Origin: Palsa-89 sp963824345
Lineage (GTDB): Bacteria; Acidobacteriota; Terriglobia; Bryobacterales; Bryobacteraceae
Assembly: GCA_963824345.1 (NCBI GenBank)
Contig: CAWGOZ010000002.1
Span: 558,001 to 622,000 of the forward strand
Length of the DNA stretch: 64,000 nt
Direction: 5' to 3'
Every line of letters starts with the position of its first letter. Position 1 is the stretch's first letter. A program made the position numbers and the translations under genes. The notes below the pieces were generated by a model. The model was not told where the DNA came from, searched no databases, and saw nothing but the letters and a program-made list of their open reading frames with translations. Below are positions 1-8,154 of this stretch, in pieces.

Positions 1-36
1 TGTGAGATTAACTCCTACAGCAACGGCGATTTCTAA
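1..36 (+). CDS. pqqA: PqqA, PQQ precursor peptide (C-terminal end only)
   Basis: Only the last 11 codons lie in the window, reading CEINSYSNGDF then TAA. PqqA is the ribosomal peptide from which PQQ is built. Its conserved Glu and Tyr, spaced E-x3-Y, are cross-linked by PqqE, and this fragment shows exactly that spacing (E at codon 2, Y at codon 6). The fragment ends 14 nt before pqqB, in the usual pqqABCDE order. The start codon is outside the window. The call rests on a short motif plus context, which together are quite specific. Confidence 0.85.
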   Translation, partial: CEINSYSNGDF

Positions 37-50
37 ACTTTAAGAACTAA

Positions 51-965
51 ATGCTGGTGAAGGTCCTCGGCGCGGCCGCTGGCGGCGCATTTCCTCAGTG
101 GAATTGTGCCTGTCAACAATGCCAGCGGTTGCGATCGGGAACTTTCAAAGGTCAACCCCGCTCCCAAGCTCAAATCGCGCTCAGCGAAGATGGTCTTTCG
201 TGGACGCTGCTGAACGCATCCCCCGATATTAGATCTCAAATCGAAGCCACGCCGTGTTTGTGGCCCAATTCCCCCGATAACCAGCTCCATTCCCCGATAC
301 AGGCAGTCGTAATTACGGCCGCCGAAGCGGACACAGTGGCCGGTCTGCTCTCACTGCGCGAGTTTCAGCCCCTGGACATTTACGCCACTCGTTCCGTACT
401 GCGAATCCTTCGCGACGACAATAGCCTGTTCGCGCTGCTCGACCGCGTGCCGCATCAGGCGTCGTGGAAGGAGATTCAGCCGGACGTCGAGTTTTCCGCG
501 GGCGGGCTTAATTTTCAACCATTTACCTTGCCCGGAGGCTTCCCTGGCTTCGTTTCTTCAAATCGTCAATCCGAGCTGGTAGCCGGCGAAGCTGTCCTCG
601 GCCTGTTGATCGATTCGCCCTCCGGCGGCCGCATGGCGTACTTGCCCGGCGTCGCGAAAGTCGAAGAATCCTGGCGCGAGTGGCTCGACGAGTGCGACCT
701 GCTGCTTTTCGACGGCACCTTCTGGACCGAGGACGAACTGTGCCGGGTACGCGGCGGCGGCAAACTGGCTTCCGCCATGGGACACCTTGCGCTGTCCGGT
801 CCCTGCGGTTCGCTCGCGGCGCTGAGTAACCTCAAATGCGCGCGCAAGATTTTTTTCCATATCAACAACACCAACCCGATTCTGGATGAATCCAGCCCCG
901 CTTATGCCCGGGTACGGGATGCCGGATGGGAAGTGGCTCGCGACGGGATGGAGATCCGAATATGA
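51..965 (+). CDS. pqqB: PqqB, coenzyme PQQ biosynthesis protein B
   Basis: This 304-aa protein has the metallo-beta-lactamase fold of PqqB, which is thought to hydroxylate the PqqA-derived tyrosine before ring closure by PqqC. The N-terminus carries the PqqB Cys cluster (QWNCACQQC, residues 16-24). Later come the family motifs MGHLALSG and FFHINNTNPILDE near the C-terminus. Oddity: the segment that in familiar PqqB proteins reads like TDAELDHTAGLLSLRE is here TAAEADTVAGLLSLRE, so the Asp-His dyad usually present has lost its His and an upstream Asp is Ala. Length is normal. The stop overlaps the pqqC ATG (ATGA), indicating translational coupling. Confidence 0.93.
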   Translation: MLVKVLGAAAGGAFPQWNCACQQCQRLRSGTFKGQPRSQAQIALSEDGLSWTLLNASPDIRSQIEATPCLWPNSPDNQLHSPIQAVVITAAEADTVAGLLSLREFQPLDIYATRSVLRILRDDNSLFALLDRVPHQASWKEIQPDVEFSAGGLNFQPFTLPGGFPGFVSSNRQSELVAGEAVLGLLIDSPSGGRMAYLPGVAKVEESWREWLDECDLLLFDGTFWTEDELCRVRGGGKLASAMGHLALSGPCGSLAALSNLKCARKIFFHINNTNPILDESSPAYARVRDAGWEVARDGMEIRI

Positions 966-1690
966 TCCCGCTCAGCGCTCAATCCTTAGAGGGGCAATTG
1001 CGCGCTGTCGGCGTGGAGCGCTATCACCACCAGCACCCCTTTCATCGCCTCATGCACGAAGGTAAGCTGACCCGCGGTCAACTCCAGGCATGGGCCTTCA
1101 ATCGCTACTACTATCAAAAGACCATCCCCATCAAGGACGCGCTGATCCTGGCCCGCTGCGAATCGTCCGAATTCCGCCGCGCCTGGCGCAAACGCATTGT
1201 CGATCATGATGGCGAGCCCGGCACGCCCGGCGGTATCGAAAAGTGGATCAGGCTGGCCGAAGCCACCGGCGTCCCGCGCGATCTGGTCATCTCCGAACGC
1301 GGCGTACTACCCGCAGTCCGCTACGCGGTGGATGCGTACCTGGCGCTGGTCACCAAGTACAGCTTTGTGGAAGCGGTAGCGTCGTCGCTCACCGAAATGT
1401 TTTCCAAGGATCTCATCAGCCTGCGCATGGATCGAATGGTGGTGCACTATCCCTATCTCTCGTCCAGTCTCGGCTATTTCGAATCGCGGCTCTCCCAGGC
1501 GCCCGAGGATGCCGGCTTCGCGCTCAATTGGGTGAAGCAAAATGCGACCACCCGCGCGGAACAAGATGCCGCGATTGGTGCCTTGCGCGCGAAGTGCGAT
1601 ATTCTGTGGGCGCAGTTGGACGCGCTCTATTTCGCCTATGTGCAGCCAGGTTGGCCTCCCCCGGGCGCTTTCCGGCCGGCAGTTGACTAA
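962..1690 (+). CDS. pqqC: PqqC, pyrroloquinoline-quinone synthase
   Basis: PqqC is the cofactorless oxidase that performs the final ring closure and eight-electron oxidation to PQQ. The protein has 242 residues, near the usual 250. It shows the helical-bundle signature near the N-terminus (YHHQHPFHRLMHEG and FNRYYYQKTIPIKDA) and the conserved IVDHDG stretch. I chose the ATG at 962 because it overlaps the pqqB stop as ATGA and gives the canonical length. An upstream in-frame ATG at 926 would add 12 residues inside pqqB. It is the third gene of the pqq operon. Confidence 0.95.
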   Translation: MIPLSAQSLEGQLRAVGVERYHHQHPFHRLMHEGKLTRGQLQAWAFNRYYYQKTIPIKDALILARCESSEFRRAWRKRIVDHDGEPGTPGGIEKWIRLAEATGVPRDLVISERGVLPAVRYAVDAYLALVTKYSFVEAVASSLTEMFSKDLISLRMDRMVVHYPYLSSSLGYFESRLSQAPEDAGFALNWVKQNATTRAEQDAAIGALRAKCDILWAQLDALYFAYVQPGWPPPGAFRPAVD

Positions 1691-1694
1691 AGTG

Positions 1695-1976
1695 ATGACG
1701 GAACCGGCCACCACCCACGTTCCCCGTTTGGCAGCCGGCTGCCGGATGACGCAGTCGGCCGATCTTGGCCCCGTGCTGCTGTTGCCCGAGAGCATGCTGC
1801 GGCTGACCGGACCCGGCCCGCGCATCCTCGAACTGTGCGATGGAACGCGCACGCTCGCCGATGTAATCGCCGCGCTGCAATCCGAGTTCAGCGCTGCCGA
1901 CCCCGCGATGATCCAACGGGAAGTGCTGGCTTTTGTCGCGTCCTTGAATGAGCGCCGGGCCTTGGATTTTACATGA
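1695..1976 (+). CDS. pqqD: PqqD, PqqA peptide chaperone
   Basis: This 93-aa winged-helix-like protein binds the PqqA precursor and delivers it to the radical SAM enzyme PqqE. Family features visible are VPRLAAGCRM near the N-terminus, a central ESMLRLTGPGPRILELCDG and the following TLADVIAALQSEF helix. The start at 1695 lies 4 nt after the pqqC stop, and the stop overlaps the pqqE ATG (ATGA at 1973-1976). An in-frame upstream ATG at 1542 lies inside pqqC and is unlikely to be used. In some species pqqD is fused to pqqC or pqqE; here it is free-standing. Confidence 0.93.
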   Translation: MTEPATTHVPRLAAGCRMTQSADLGPVLLLPESMLRLTGPGPRILELCDGTRTLADVIAALQSEFSAADPAMIQREVLAFVASLNERRALDFT

Positions 1977-3064
1977 GTTTTGTCCCGCGTGCCCTGATCG
2001 CCGAAGTAACCCACCGCTGCCCCCTGCGCTGCGTGTACTGCTCCAATCCTTTGGAGATGCGCTCGCGTTCAAATGAACTAACCACCGCCGAATGGCAGCG
2101 CGTGTTCGGCGAAGCAGCGGCCCTGGGCGTGCTTCAGTTGCATTTGACGGGCGGTGAGCCATTGGCGCGGCCGGATACCGAACAACTCGTCAAGGCCGGC
2201 CGAGACGCGGGCTTGTACGTGAACCTGATCACGTCCGGCATCGGACTCGCCGAAGCCCGCTTGGAAGCGCTGCTGGCGGCGGGTCTGGATCACGTCCAGC
2301 TCAGTTTTCAGGATTCCGAGCAGGCGCAAGCGGACGAGATCGCCGGAACGCGCGCGCATGCCGCCAAGCTGGAGCTCGCCCAGCGCATCCGCAAGCATCG
2401 CGTCGCCTTCACCATGAACATCGTGGTGCATCGCGGCAATCTCGGCCGTCTGCCGCAAATGATCGCGCTCGCCGAACAGCTCGGAGTCGACAAGCTCGAA
2501 GTGGCCAACGTTCAATACTACGGCTGGGCGTTCGAAAATCGGGACCGGCTTCTGCCCACTCGCGAGCAGGTGCGCGAGACCGTCGCGATCGTGGACGCAG
2601 CCCGCGAGCGCTTGAAAGGCCGCATGCGCATTGATTGCGTGCTGCCCGATTATTACGCGCGCTTTCCCAAAGCTTGCATGGGCGGCTGGGGGCAGGGTCT
2701 GATGCTGATCGATCCGGCCGGCGTAGTGCTGCCGTGCCATGCCGCGCGCGTTATCCCCGGTTTGAATTTTGACAACGTCCGAACGAAGCCGCTGCGCTGG
2801 ATCTGGGAGGAGTCGGCGTCGTTTCAGCGCTTCCGCGGCGAAGATTGGATGCAGGAACCCTGCCGCTCCTGCGAGCGCAAGACCCGCGATTTTGGCGGCT
2901 GCCGCTGCCAGGCGATGATGTACACCGGCGACCCCGATGCCACCGATCCAGTCTGCTCTCTTTCGCCCAAGCGCGGCTTGATCGACGCGGTGATCGCACA
3001 GGAGTCCGCCGCGCCGCAATGGGTCTACCGCATTAATCCGTCGAACGTGCCCGTTCCTCACTAA
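1973..3064 (+). CDS. pqqE: PqqE, radical SAM PqqA cross-linking enzyme
   Basis: PqqE forms the Glu-Tyr carbon-carbon bond in PqqA, the first committed step of PQQ synthesis. The protein has 363 residues. Near the N-terminus is the radical SAM cluster motif CPLRCVYC (CxxxCxxC), followed by TGGEPLARPD. The C-terminal SPASM region supplies auxiliary-cluster cysteines (CMGGWG, VLPCHAARV, CRSCERKTRDFGGCRC, VCSLSP). It is the last gene of the operon and converges, only 10 nt away, on a response-regulator gene. No terminator hairpin is evident in that gap. Confidence 0.96.
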   Translation: MSFVPRALIAEVTHRCPLRCVYCSNPLEMRSRSNELTTAEWQRVFGEAAALGVLQLHLTGGEPLARPDTEQLVKAGRDAGLYVNLITSGIGLAEARLEALLAAGLDHVQLSFQDSEQAQADEIAGTRAHAAKLELAQRIRKHRVAFTMNIVVHRGNLGRLPQMIALAEQLGVDKLEVANVQYYGWAFENRDRLLPTREQVRETVAIVDAARERLKGRMRIDCVLPDYYARFPKACMGGWGQGLMLIDPAGVVLPCHAARVIPGLNFDNVRTKPLRWIWEESASFQRFRGEDWMQEPCRSCERKTRDFGGCRCQAMMYTGDPDATDPVCSLSPKRGLIDAVIAQESAAPQWVYRINPSNVPVPH

Positions 3065-3074
3065 TCGGACCGCG

Positions 3075-3704
3075 TTAATCAATCAAGCCGTTGCGCACCG
3101 CGAATCGCACCATCTCCCCGATGGAATGCAGATTCAGCTTCTCCATGATTTTGCCGCGGTGCGCATCCACGGTGTACACGCTCAAGTTCAAAGCGCTTGC
3201 GATTTCTTTATTCGTTTTGCCCTCCGCGATCATCTGCAGTACTTCGCGCTCCCGGCTCGTCAGCAGATCCAGAGGATCGGTGACGTGCTTTCGATAGTCG
3301 CTTAGCACGGCATCGGAAACGCCCGGGCTCAAGTAGCCTTCGCCTTTCGCCACCGCGCGCACCGCGTTCACCAGATCGCTATCGATCGAGTCTTTCAACA
3401 AGTAACCGCGGGCCCCGGCGCGCAGAATCTCGCGCACATATACCGAATCTTTATGCATGCTCAACGCGAGCACGCGCGTTCGCGGCGCCGAACCAATGAG
3501 CCTGCGCGTGGCCTCGATGCCATTCAACTCCGGCATGGCCACATCCATCACCACGACATCCGGATGAAGCTTTTCGGCCAACTCTACGGCTTCGCGCCCG
3601 TTGCCCGCCTCACCTACAATCTGCATGTCCGGTTGAGCTTCCAGAATCAGCCGGAAACCTTTCCGCACCATGGCGTGATCGTCGGCCAGTAGAATCCGCA
3701 GCAT
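3075..3704 (-). CDS. NarL/LuxR-family response regulator
   Basis: This 209-aa DNA-binding response regulator has an N-terminal receiver domain (acidic pair D8-D9, phosphoacceptor D54 in VVVMDVAMPEL) and a C-terminal LuxR helix-turn-helix (LLTSREREVLQMIAEGKTNK, then the VDAHRGKIMEKL recognition region). It is presumably phosphorylated by the histidine kinase encoded immediately upstream. The start ATG at 3704 sits 1 nt beyond the kinase stop, so the two are translationally coupled. A longer reading frame to 3842 would run into the kinase gene and is not favoured. The target genes are unknown. Confidence 0.9.
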   Translation of the reverse strand: MLRILLADDHAMVRKGFRLILEAQPDMQIVGEAGNGREAVELAEKLHPDVVVMDVAMPELNGIEATRRLIGSAPRTRVLALSMHKDSVYVREILRAGARGYLLKDSIDSDLVNAVRAVAKGEGYLSPGVSDAVLSDYRKHVTDPLDLLTSREREVLQMIAEGKTNKEIASALNLSVYTVDAHRGKIMEKLNLHSIGEMVRFAVRNGLID

Positions 3705-3705
3705 G

Positions 3706-5058
3706 TCAGCTCTTGGCAACCTCCAACGGAGCCCAAAGACCGATAGCCACGCCATCGCTCGAATCGATGGTAAGCTCGCCTCCAATGCTTTGGGCGCGAG
3801 CTCGCATGCCAACCAGGCCGAGGCCGTCCGATCGATTTCCATTGAACCCGTGGCCGTTGTCCTTCACCGTGAGATGCACGCGGCTCCCTTTGCGATCGAG
3901 TGCAATTGCAACGCGTGTCGCCCCCGAATGCCGCGCGATGTTGGTCAGCGCCTCCTGCACAATGCGAAACAAATGGGTCTCGGTCTCATCCGGCAGCCGC
4001 CCGTTGAAACTGGATTTGTAATCGACTTCGATTCCGGTGCGTTGCCCAAATCGCTCGGCCAGCCAGCGGATGCCCGCGTCCAGACCGAAGTCATCCAGAA
4101 TAGTCGGGCGCAGCAGGTGCGAAAGCTCGCGCACATTTTGGATCGCCTCATCGATCAGCCGCCGGCAGTCTTCCAGCCTCGCCGGATCGGGCGGCGCAGC
4201 CGAATCCAGCGCCGTCACGTTGGCCTTGATCGCGGCCAGCGACTGCCCCAGTTCGTCATGCAGCTCATGCGAGAACCGGCGCGCGGCCGTTTCCTGGCTC
4301 TCCAGCATGTGCCAGGTCACGCGCGCCAGGTCGGACGCTTGCTGCTGCATGCTTTGGAATAGCTGCGTGGTGATTCGCACCGTAAAGACCGCGCACACCA
4401 GTGCCAACAGCAGGCATCCGCCCAGCAGCCCCAGCGATTCCTTCAGTAGTTGCGCCGATCGCTGATCCATGCGCGATTGCGCCGTTCGCGTCCGGGAATA
4501 GTTGTTCGCTATCATCTTCGCGACCATCGCCGTCACCTCTTCATGCCGTCGCAGCAGATCCCGCGAAGTATACGTGGGCACATTCTTGCGGACCAGCAGG
4601 CGCCGGGCCTCGCTCGAGAAGCCCTGCACGGCCGCGCTGAGCTGGCGCCACAGTTCTGCTTGCGGTGTCCCGGCTGCTTCGGAGACGATTCGTTCCACCG
4701 CCTGATCGGCAGCGTCCAACTGTGCGAGCAGGCGTTCCCGTTCGGACAGCTCCGGCCCGCGCGAAAGCTTATAGAACGCGGCATTCAGCGTGTCCTGCTC
4801 GCGCTGCAGCTCGTCGATCAAGCGCGTGGTCACCAATCCGTTGTGAACGATCTCAGCCGAATTCTCCTGAATCAGTTGCGCGCTCTTGAGGCCGATGGAC
4901 CCAGCGGCGATCAACAATACGATGACCGCCGAGAAGCCGATGACGAGAACGCGCAGGATCTTGCGATACGTAACTGGATCGGAATACACGCCACCTATAG
5001 GATCGCGCAGCTGGCGGCTCGTGAGAATAAGTAAACTTTCATTCATTAAGATCCGCAC
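3706..5058 (-). CDS. NarX/DegS-type sensor histidine kinase
   Basis: This 450-aa membrane sensor kinase has a transmembrane helix at about residues 35-57, an extracytoplasmic helical region (about 60-205), a second transmembrane helix at about 208-228, a HisKA_3 dimerisation domain with LHDELGQ (phosphoacceptor probably H267) and a C-terminal HATPase with DNGHGF and GLGLVGMR. It partners the NarL-type regulator 1 nt downstream. The periplasmic region resembles a four-helix-bundle sensor, but no ligand can be named. An alternative ATG four codons downstream (5046) is possible. It is transcribed divergently from a small secreted-protein gene. Confidence 0.9.
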   Translation of the reverse strand: MRILMNESLLILTSRQLRDPIGGVYSDPVTYRKILRVLVIGFSAVIVLLIAAGSIGLKSAQLIQENSAEIVHNGLVTTRLIDELQREQDTLNAAFYKLSRGPELSERERLLAQLDAADQAVERIVSEAAGTPQAELWRQLSAAVQGFSSEARRLLVRKNVPTYTSRDLLRRHEEVTAMVAKMIANNYSRTRTAQSRMDQRSAQLLKESLGLLGGCLLLALVCAVFTVRITTQLFQSMQQQASDLARVTWHMLESQETAARRFSHELHDELGQSLAAIKANVTALDSAAPPDPARLEDCRRLIDEAIQNVRELSHLLRPTILDDFGLDAGIRWLAERFGQRTGIEVDYKSSFNGRLPDETETHLFRIVQEALTNIARHSGATRVAIALDRKGSRVHLTVKDNGHGFNGNRSDGLGLVGMRARAQSIGGELTIDSSDGVAIGLWAPLEVAKS

Positions 5059-5178
5059 TGCTTACCCCCCGCATTTTGGCGACGCCAACTCCGGTACGTG
5101 GGCTATCGTTCATTTTGGCTTCCGGACGCAAGATGGTTATGCGAGGCGGAAATGAACCGCTCGCAAAAGGAGAACCAA

Positions 5179-5364
5179 ATGAACAAACTTATTTTCGCCT
5201 CTCTGTTGAGCGTGGGAGCCATCCTGGCCGCCCAGACACCGGCTGCGCAAGCCCCGGCTGCAGACAGCAAGGCCACCACCTCGAAGGTGAAGACCGGCAA
5301 GAAGCATCACGTCAAGAAAGCGGCCGCGGCAAGCACCACCACCGCGAAACCCGCTGCCAAGTAA
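5179..5364 (+). CDS. Small secreted Ala/Lys/Thr-rich protein
   Basis: This 61-aa protein of unknown function starts with a signal peptide (MNKLIFASLLSVGAILAAQ). The mature chain is almost entirely Ala, Pro, Thr and Lys, with a basic KTGKKHHVKKAAAA core. The start at 5179 is set by a strong AAAGGAG ribosome-binding site about 8 nt upstream; longer in-frame starts at 5098 and 5152 lack this. A strong stem-loop lies 30 nt after the stop. The composition recalls small acid-shock-like or nucleic-acid-binding basic proteins, but that is only a resemblance. Confidence 0.6.
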   Translation: MNKLIFASLLSVGAILAAQTPAAQAPAADSKATTSKVKTGKKHHVKKAAAASTTTAKPAAK

Positions 5365-5395
5365 AACCGCAGCTGGCTTTACGCCGTGATTGTCA

Positions 5396-5423
5396 CGCCC
5401 GGAGCAGCCGTCTGTTCCGGGCG
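5396..5423. terminator. 12-bp stem-loop, probable terminator or barrier
   Basis: Bases 5396-5407 pair with 5412-5423 around a four-base loop (CCGT), giving 12 pairs with one G-T wobble. No U-run follows, so it is not a textbook intrinsic terminator. It separates the small secreted-protein gene from the Ste24-like protease. A TATAAT -10-like box (5425-5430) follows at once. Confidence 0.5.
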
Positions 5424-5443
5424 GTATAATCGCGGGCGTCGGA

Positions 5444-6580
5444 ATGCTCAAAGCCCAACAACTCTATTCCCTGCCCCCAGACAAACTGCAACGCGCCATC
5501 GAATACGCGCACTCGGGCTACCGGCTGCACTTCTCAAGTGAACTTCTGGGCATCGCGATTCTGGCCGCGATCATTCTCTCGGGACTCGGCACCAGGTTTC
5601 GCGACTGGGCCGTGGCCATCTCCCAACGGCGCTTCATTCAAGCGCTGGTGTTCGTGCCACTCCTTCTTCTAACCTACGACCTCCTCTACCTTCCGGCGAA
5701 TATCTACGGACAGCATCTGGAATTGAAGTTCGACCAGTCGATTCAAACCTGGCCATCCTGGTTCTGGGACTGGACCAAAACCGAACTGATCGCGCTTGCC
5801 TGCGCGGTTCCGCTCGCATGGCTGCTCTACGCCGTGATTCGCCGCAGTCCTCGCCGCTGGTGGTTCTATTTCTGGCTGGCGACGCTGCCCATGATCGTCA
5901 CCGTGATGTATCTGGAGCCGATGATCATCGAGCCAATGTTCTACCGCTTCCAGCCGCTCAGCGCTCGACATCCGGAGCTGGTGAATCGACTCGAAGGATT
6001 AACCGCGCGAGCCGGCCTACGCATCCCGCCCAGCCGCATGTTCGAGATGACGGCCAGCGAAAAACTGAATTCCCTGAACGCTTATGTCAGTGGATTCGGC
6101 GGCTCCAAACGCATCGTCGTATGGGATACCACGATCAAGAAGCTGACCACGCCGGAAACGCTCTTCGTCTTTGGCCACGAGATGGGGCACTACGTCCTGA
6201 ACCATATCAGGAATTCGCTGCTATTGCTGGCGCTGGCGTTGCTGCCGCTGTTCTGGGCTGGATCGCATGTCGTGCGTCGCTTGGTTCCCGACGTGGTCGA
6301 TTGGTCCTCGCTGCCGGCGCTGCTACTGATTGTAGCGATCGCGAGTGCCGTTTCTGAGCCGGTTGTGAACACCTACAGCCGATGGCAGGAGCATCAGGCC
6401 GATCTATACGGGCTGGAGATTACCAAAGGAATCGTACCGGCAGCAGCGGCGGCGCATTCATTCCAGGTGATGGGCGAAATCGGCCTCGATGAGCCGGACC
6501 CGAATCCGTACATCGTCTTCTGGCTATACACGCACCCTTCAACTTCCAGCCGCTTGGCCTTCGCGCAAGGTTATAAGTAG
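5444..6580 (+). CDS. M48 family (Ste24/HtpX-like) membrane metalloprotease
   Basis: This integral-membrane zinc protease is related to CAAX prenyl protease Ste24. The 378-aa product has several N-terminal transmembrane helices, the zinc motif HEMGH (first His near residue 245), a further membrane segment, and the distal zinc ligand in EHQAD (Glu near residue 316). It probably cleaves membrane or signal-peptide substrates. I prefer the ATG at 5444 over an in-frame ATG at 5390, because 5390 lies upstream of the strong hairpin and a TATAAT box sits only 14 nt before 5444. It converges with the next gene, 13 nt away. Confidence 0.85.
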   Translation: MLKAQQLYSLPPDKLQRAIEYAHSGYRLHFSSELLGIAILAAIILSGLGTRFRDWAVAISQRRFIQALVFVPLLLLTYDLLYLPANIYGQHLELKFDQSIQTWPSWFWDWTKTELIALACAVPLAWLLYAVIRRSPRRWWFYFWLATLPMIVTVMYLEPMIIEPMFYRFQPLSARHPELVNRLEGLTARAGLRIPPSRMFEMTASEKLNSLNAYVSGFGGSKRIVVWDTTIKKLTTPETLFVFGHEMGHYVLNHIRNSLLLLALALLPLFWAGSHVVRRLVPDVVDWSSLPALLLIVAIASAVSEPVVNTYSRWQEHQADLYGLEITKGIVPAAAAAHSFQVMGEIGLDEPDPNPYIVFWLYTHPSTSSRLAFAQGYK

Positions 6581-6593
6581 TCGGCTGCTCTAA

Positions 6594-7175
6594 TTAATGC
6601 CCCAGTTTGAACATAACATCGCCGCTGAAGGTGCTCCACTGTTGCGGGCCTGATCCGTAATTATATAGGTGGCGGCCCGTCGCTCCTACCGAAAAATAAT
6701 GCTGCCGATCAAGTGCAACCCGGACCCCACCCTGCGCTTGCAGGAGCCAGGCATCGCCATAAGAATTCGTCCATAAGCTCCGGCCCCGCGGCTCGAAGGT
6801 GCCGTCGGGTTTCCACGCTTCTATGCCGCCGAAGCCCGTGAATAGCTCAACCCGGTCGCCGTGAAGCTTAAGGGTAGCGAGTGCGCCGAATGGAGGAAGA
6901 GTGAATCTGGGACGGGTTACGGGCCCGAGCACGCAGCGTGGACATTCGAGACCCTGTAGGTTATACATTGCTGCATAGTAGCCGGGCGAAAAAGCGTACT
7001 CCTGTGGCGTGTTCGGCCCATATCCGAAAGATTCGATCGTAAAATTCTTCAGCCATCCGGGCTGGGTAGTGGTCGTGTCCGTGTTATTACCGGCAAGAGG
7101 TTGAGCAAGAAGGACGCGGCCGGAACCAAAGCCTGGGACGAATGACATCACGAATGAAATCCACACCGCCTTCAT
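6594..7175 (-). CDS. Secreted protein of unknown function, possible outer-membrane beta-barrel
   Basis: The 193-aa product has an N-terminal signal peptide ending near LLAQP. The rest is rich in aromatic, Gly and alternating polar/hydrophobic residues (for example HYFSVGATGRHLYNYG), as in small outer-membrane barrels of Acidobacteria. Two cysteines occur as CPRC in mid-protein. The start has a clear AAGGAG site, embedded in an A-run, about 7 nt upstream. No family is recognised. Confidence 0.55.
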   Translation of the reverse strand: MKAVWISFVMSFVPGFGSGRVLLAQPLAGNNTDTTTTQPGWLKNFTIESFGYGPNTPQEYAFSPGYYAAMYNLQGLECPRCVLGPVTRPRFTLPPFGALATLKLHGDRVELFTGFGGIEAWKPDGTFEPRGRSLWTNSYGDAWLLQAQGGVRVALDRQHYFSVGATGRHLYNYGSGPQQWSTFSGDVMFKLGH

Positions 7176-7198
7176 CGGAGAACTCCTTTTTTTTCAGA

Positions 7199-8113
7199 TC
7201 ATCCAGCGATCCAGTGCGGCCGAATCCAACCCAGCGAAACGCCCGTCATCACCATTCCCAGCACCATCACGATCGCAGCGGAAGCCACCGGCATCCAGCG
7301 AAAGAACGGATTCCCACTCGGGCTCCCTCCACCCGGCAGCAGGTTCTTGGCGTAAATCACCAACACGCCGATGGCCATCAACACCAGCGCCAAACCAAGG
7401 CTGAACGAGACTAACAGCACCAGACCGAGACCAACGCGCCGCAGAGCGATGGCGGTGAGCAGCAGCACCAGAGCGGATTCGCATGGAACCAATCCGCCGC
7501 TCGCGCCTAACGCGGTCAAGCCGGACCAGGAGATTTCTTCGGGCATGTGAGTGTGGCCGCCCGGGCCATGGGAATGCGTATGCGAATGAGCGTGCTCGTG
7601 CGGATGATCGTGATGATGATCGTGGCCGTGGTCATGAGCGTGCTCGTGCGGATGCCCGTGATCATGATCGTGCGCATGATCGTGGCCGTGATCGTGACCA
7701 TGCGCGTGTGTGTGCCCCGCGCCGCGCAGCCGCTTGTACAGCATCCATCCGCCGATCGCCACGATGGACAGCCCGGAAATCGCTCCCAGCACCTGGGTCA
7801 CCTTTTGCGGCACAACGTACTGAAACAAAAACAGCGTGGCGAGCCCCAACAAGAATACGGTAATGGTATGCGTGAGCGTCACCATCCCGCCTAGAAACGC
7901 CGCGTGCTTCAACGTCCCGCGCGAGCCCACCAGATATGCGGCCACGATGGTCTTACCGTGCCCGGGGGTGAGCGCGTGCGCCGCGCCTAAAGCAAAGGCG
8001 ATGCCGATCGCCACCGCAATCATCCACGGTGTCAGCGTTTGCTGGTGAAGCAGGCGGGTGAGCGGCTCGGTTTGCGAAGCGGCGCTTTGCAAAAGTAAAA
8101 AAAGCAAAATCAT
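7199..8113 (-). CDS. NicO/RcnA-like nickel-cobalt transporter with His-rich loop
   Basis: This 304-aa membrane protein of the NicO family (RcnA and related exporters) has an N-terminal membrane segment with HALTPGHGKT, the family metal-motif region. A cytoplasmic loop at about residues 130-195 is almost wholly His, Asp, Gly and Glu (more than 25 His). The second half contains GGLVPCESALVLLL and more membrane helices. The His loop probably binds Ni/Co/Zn. The GGLVPCxSALV motif has Glu where Pro is usual. No metal regulator lies beside it. It is followed by the outer-membrane-like protein gene on the same strand. Confidence 0.85.
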   Translation of the reverse strand: MILLFLLLQSAASQTEPLTRLLHQQTLTPWMIAVAIGIAFALGAAHALTPGHGKTIVAAYLVGSRGTLKHAAFLGGMVTLTHTITVFLLGLATLFLFQYVVPQKVTQVLGAISGLSIVAIGGWMLYKRLRGAGHTHAHGHDHGHDHAHDHDHGHPHEHAHDHGHDHHHDHPHEHAHSHTHSHGPGGHTHMPEEISWSGLTALGASGGLVPCESALVLLLTAIALRRVGLGLVLLVSFSLGLALVLMAIGVLVIYAKNLLPGGGSPSGNPFFRWMPVASAAIVMVLGMVMTGVSLGWIRPHWIAG

Positions 8114-8154
8114 GCCACTAGCATTCTACCGCCGTACGCGGAGCAAATTCCTTG

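Noticed and set aside
7541..7720. CAT/CGTG-rich repetitive tract resembling a tandem DNA repeat
   Set aside because: It is the His/Asp-codon run of the NicO transporter loop read on the minus strand. The period follows codons and is explained by the protein.
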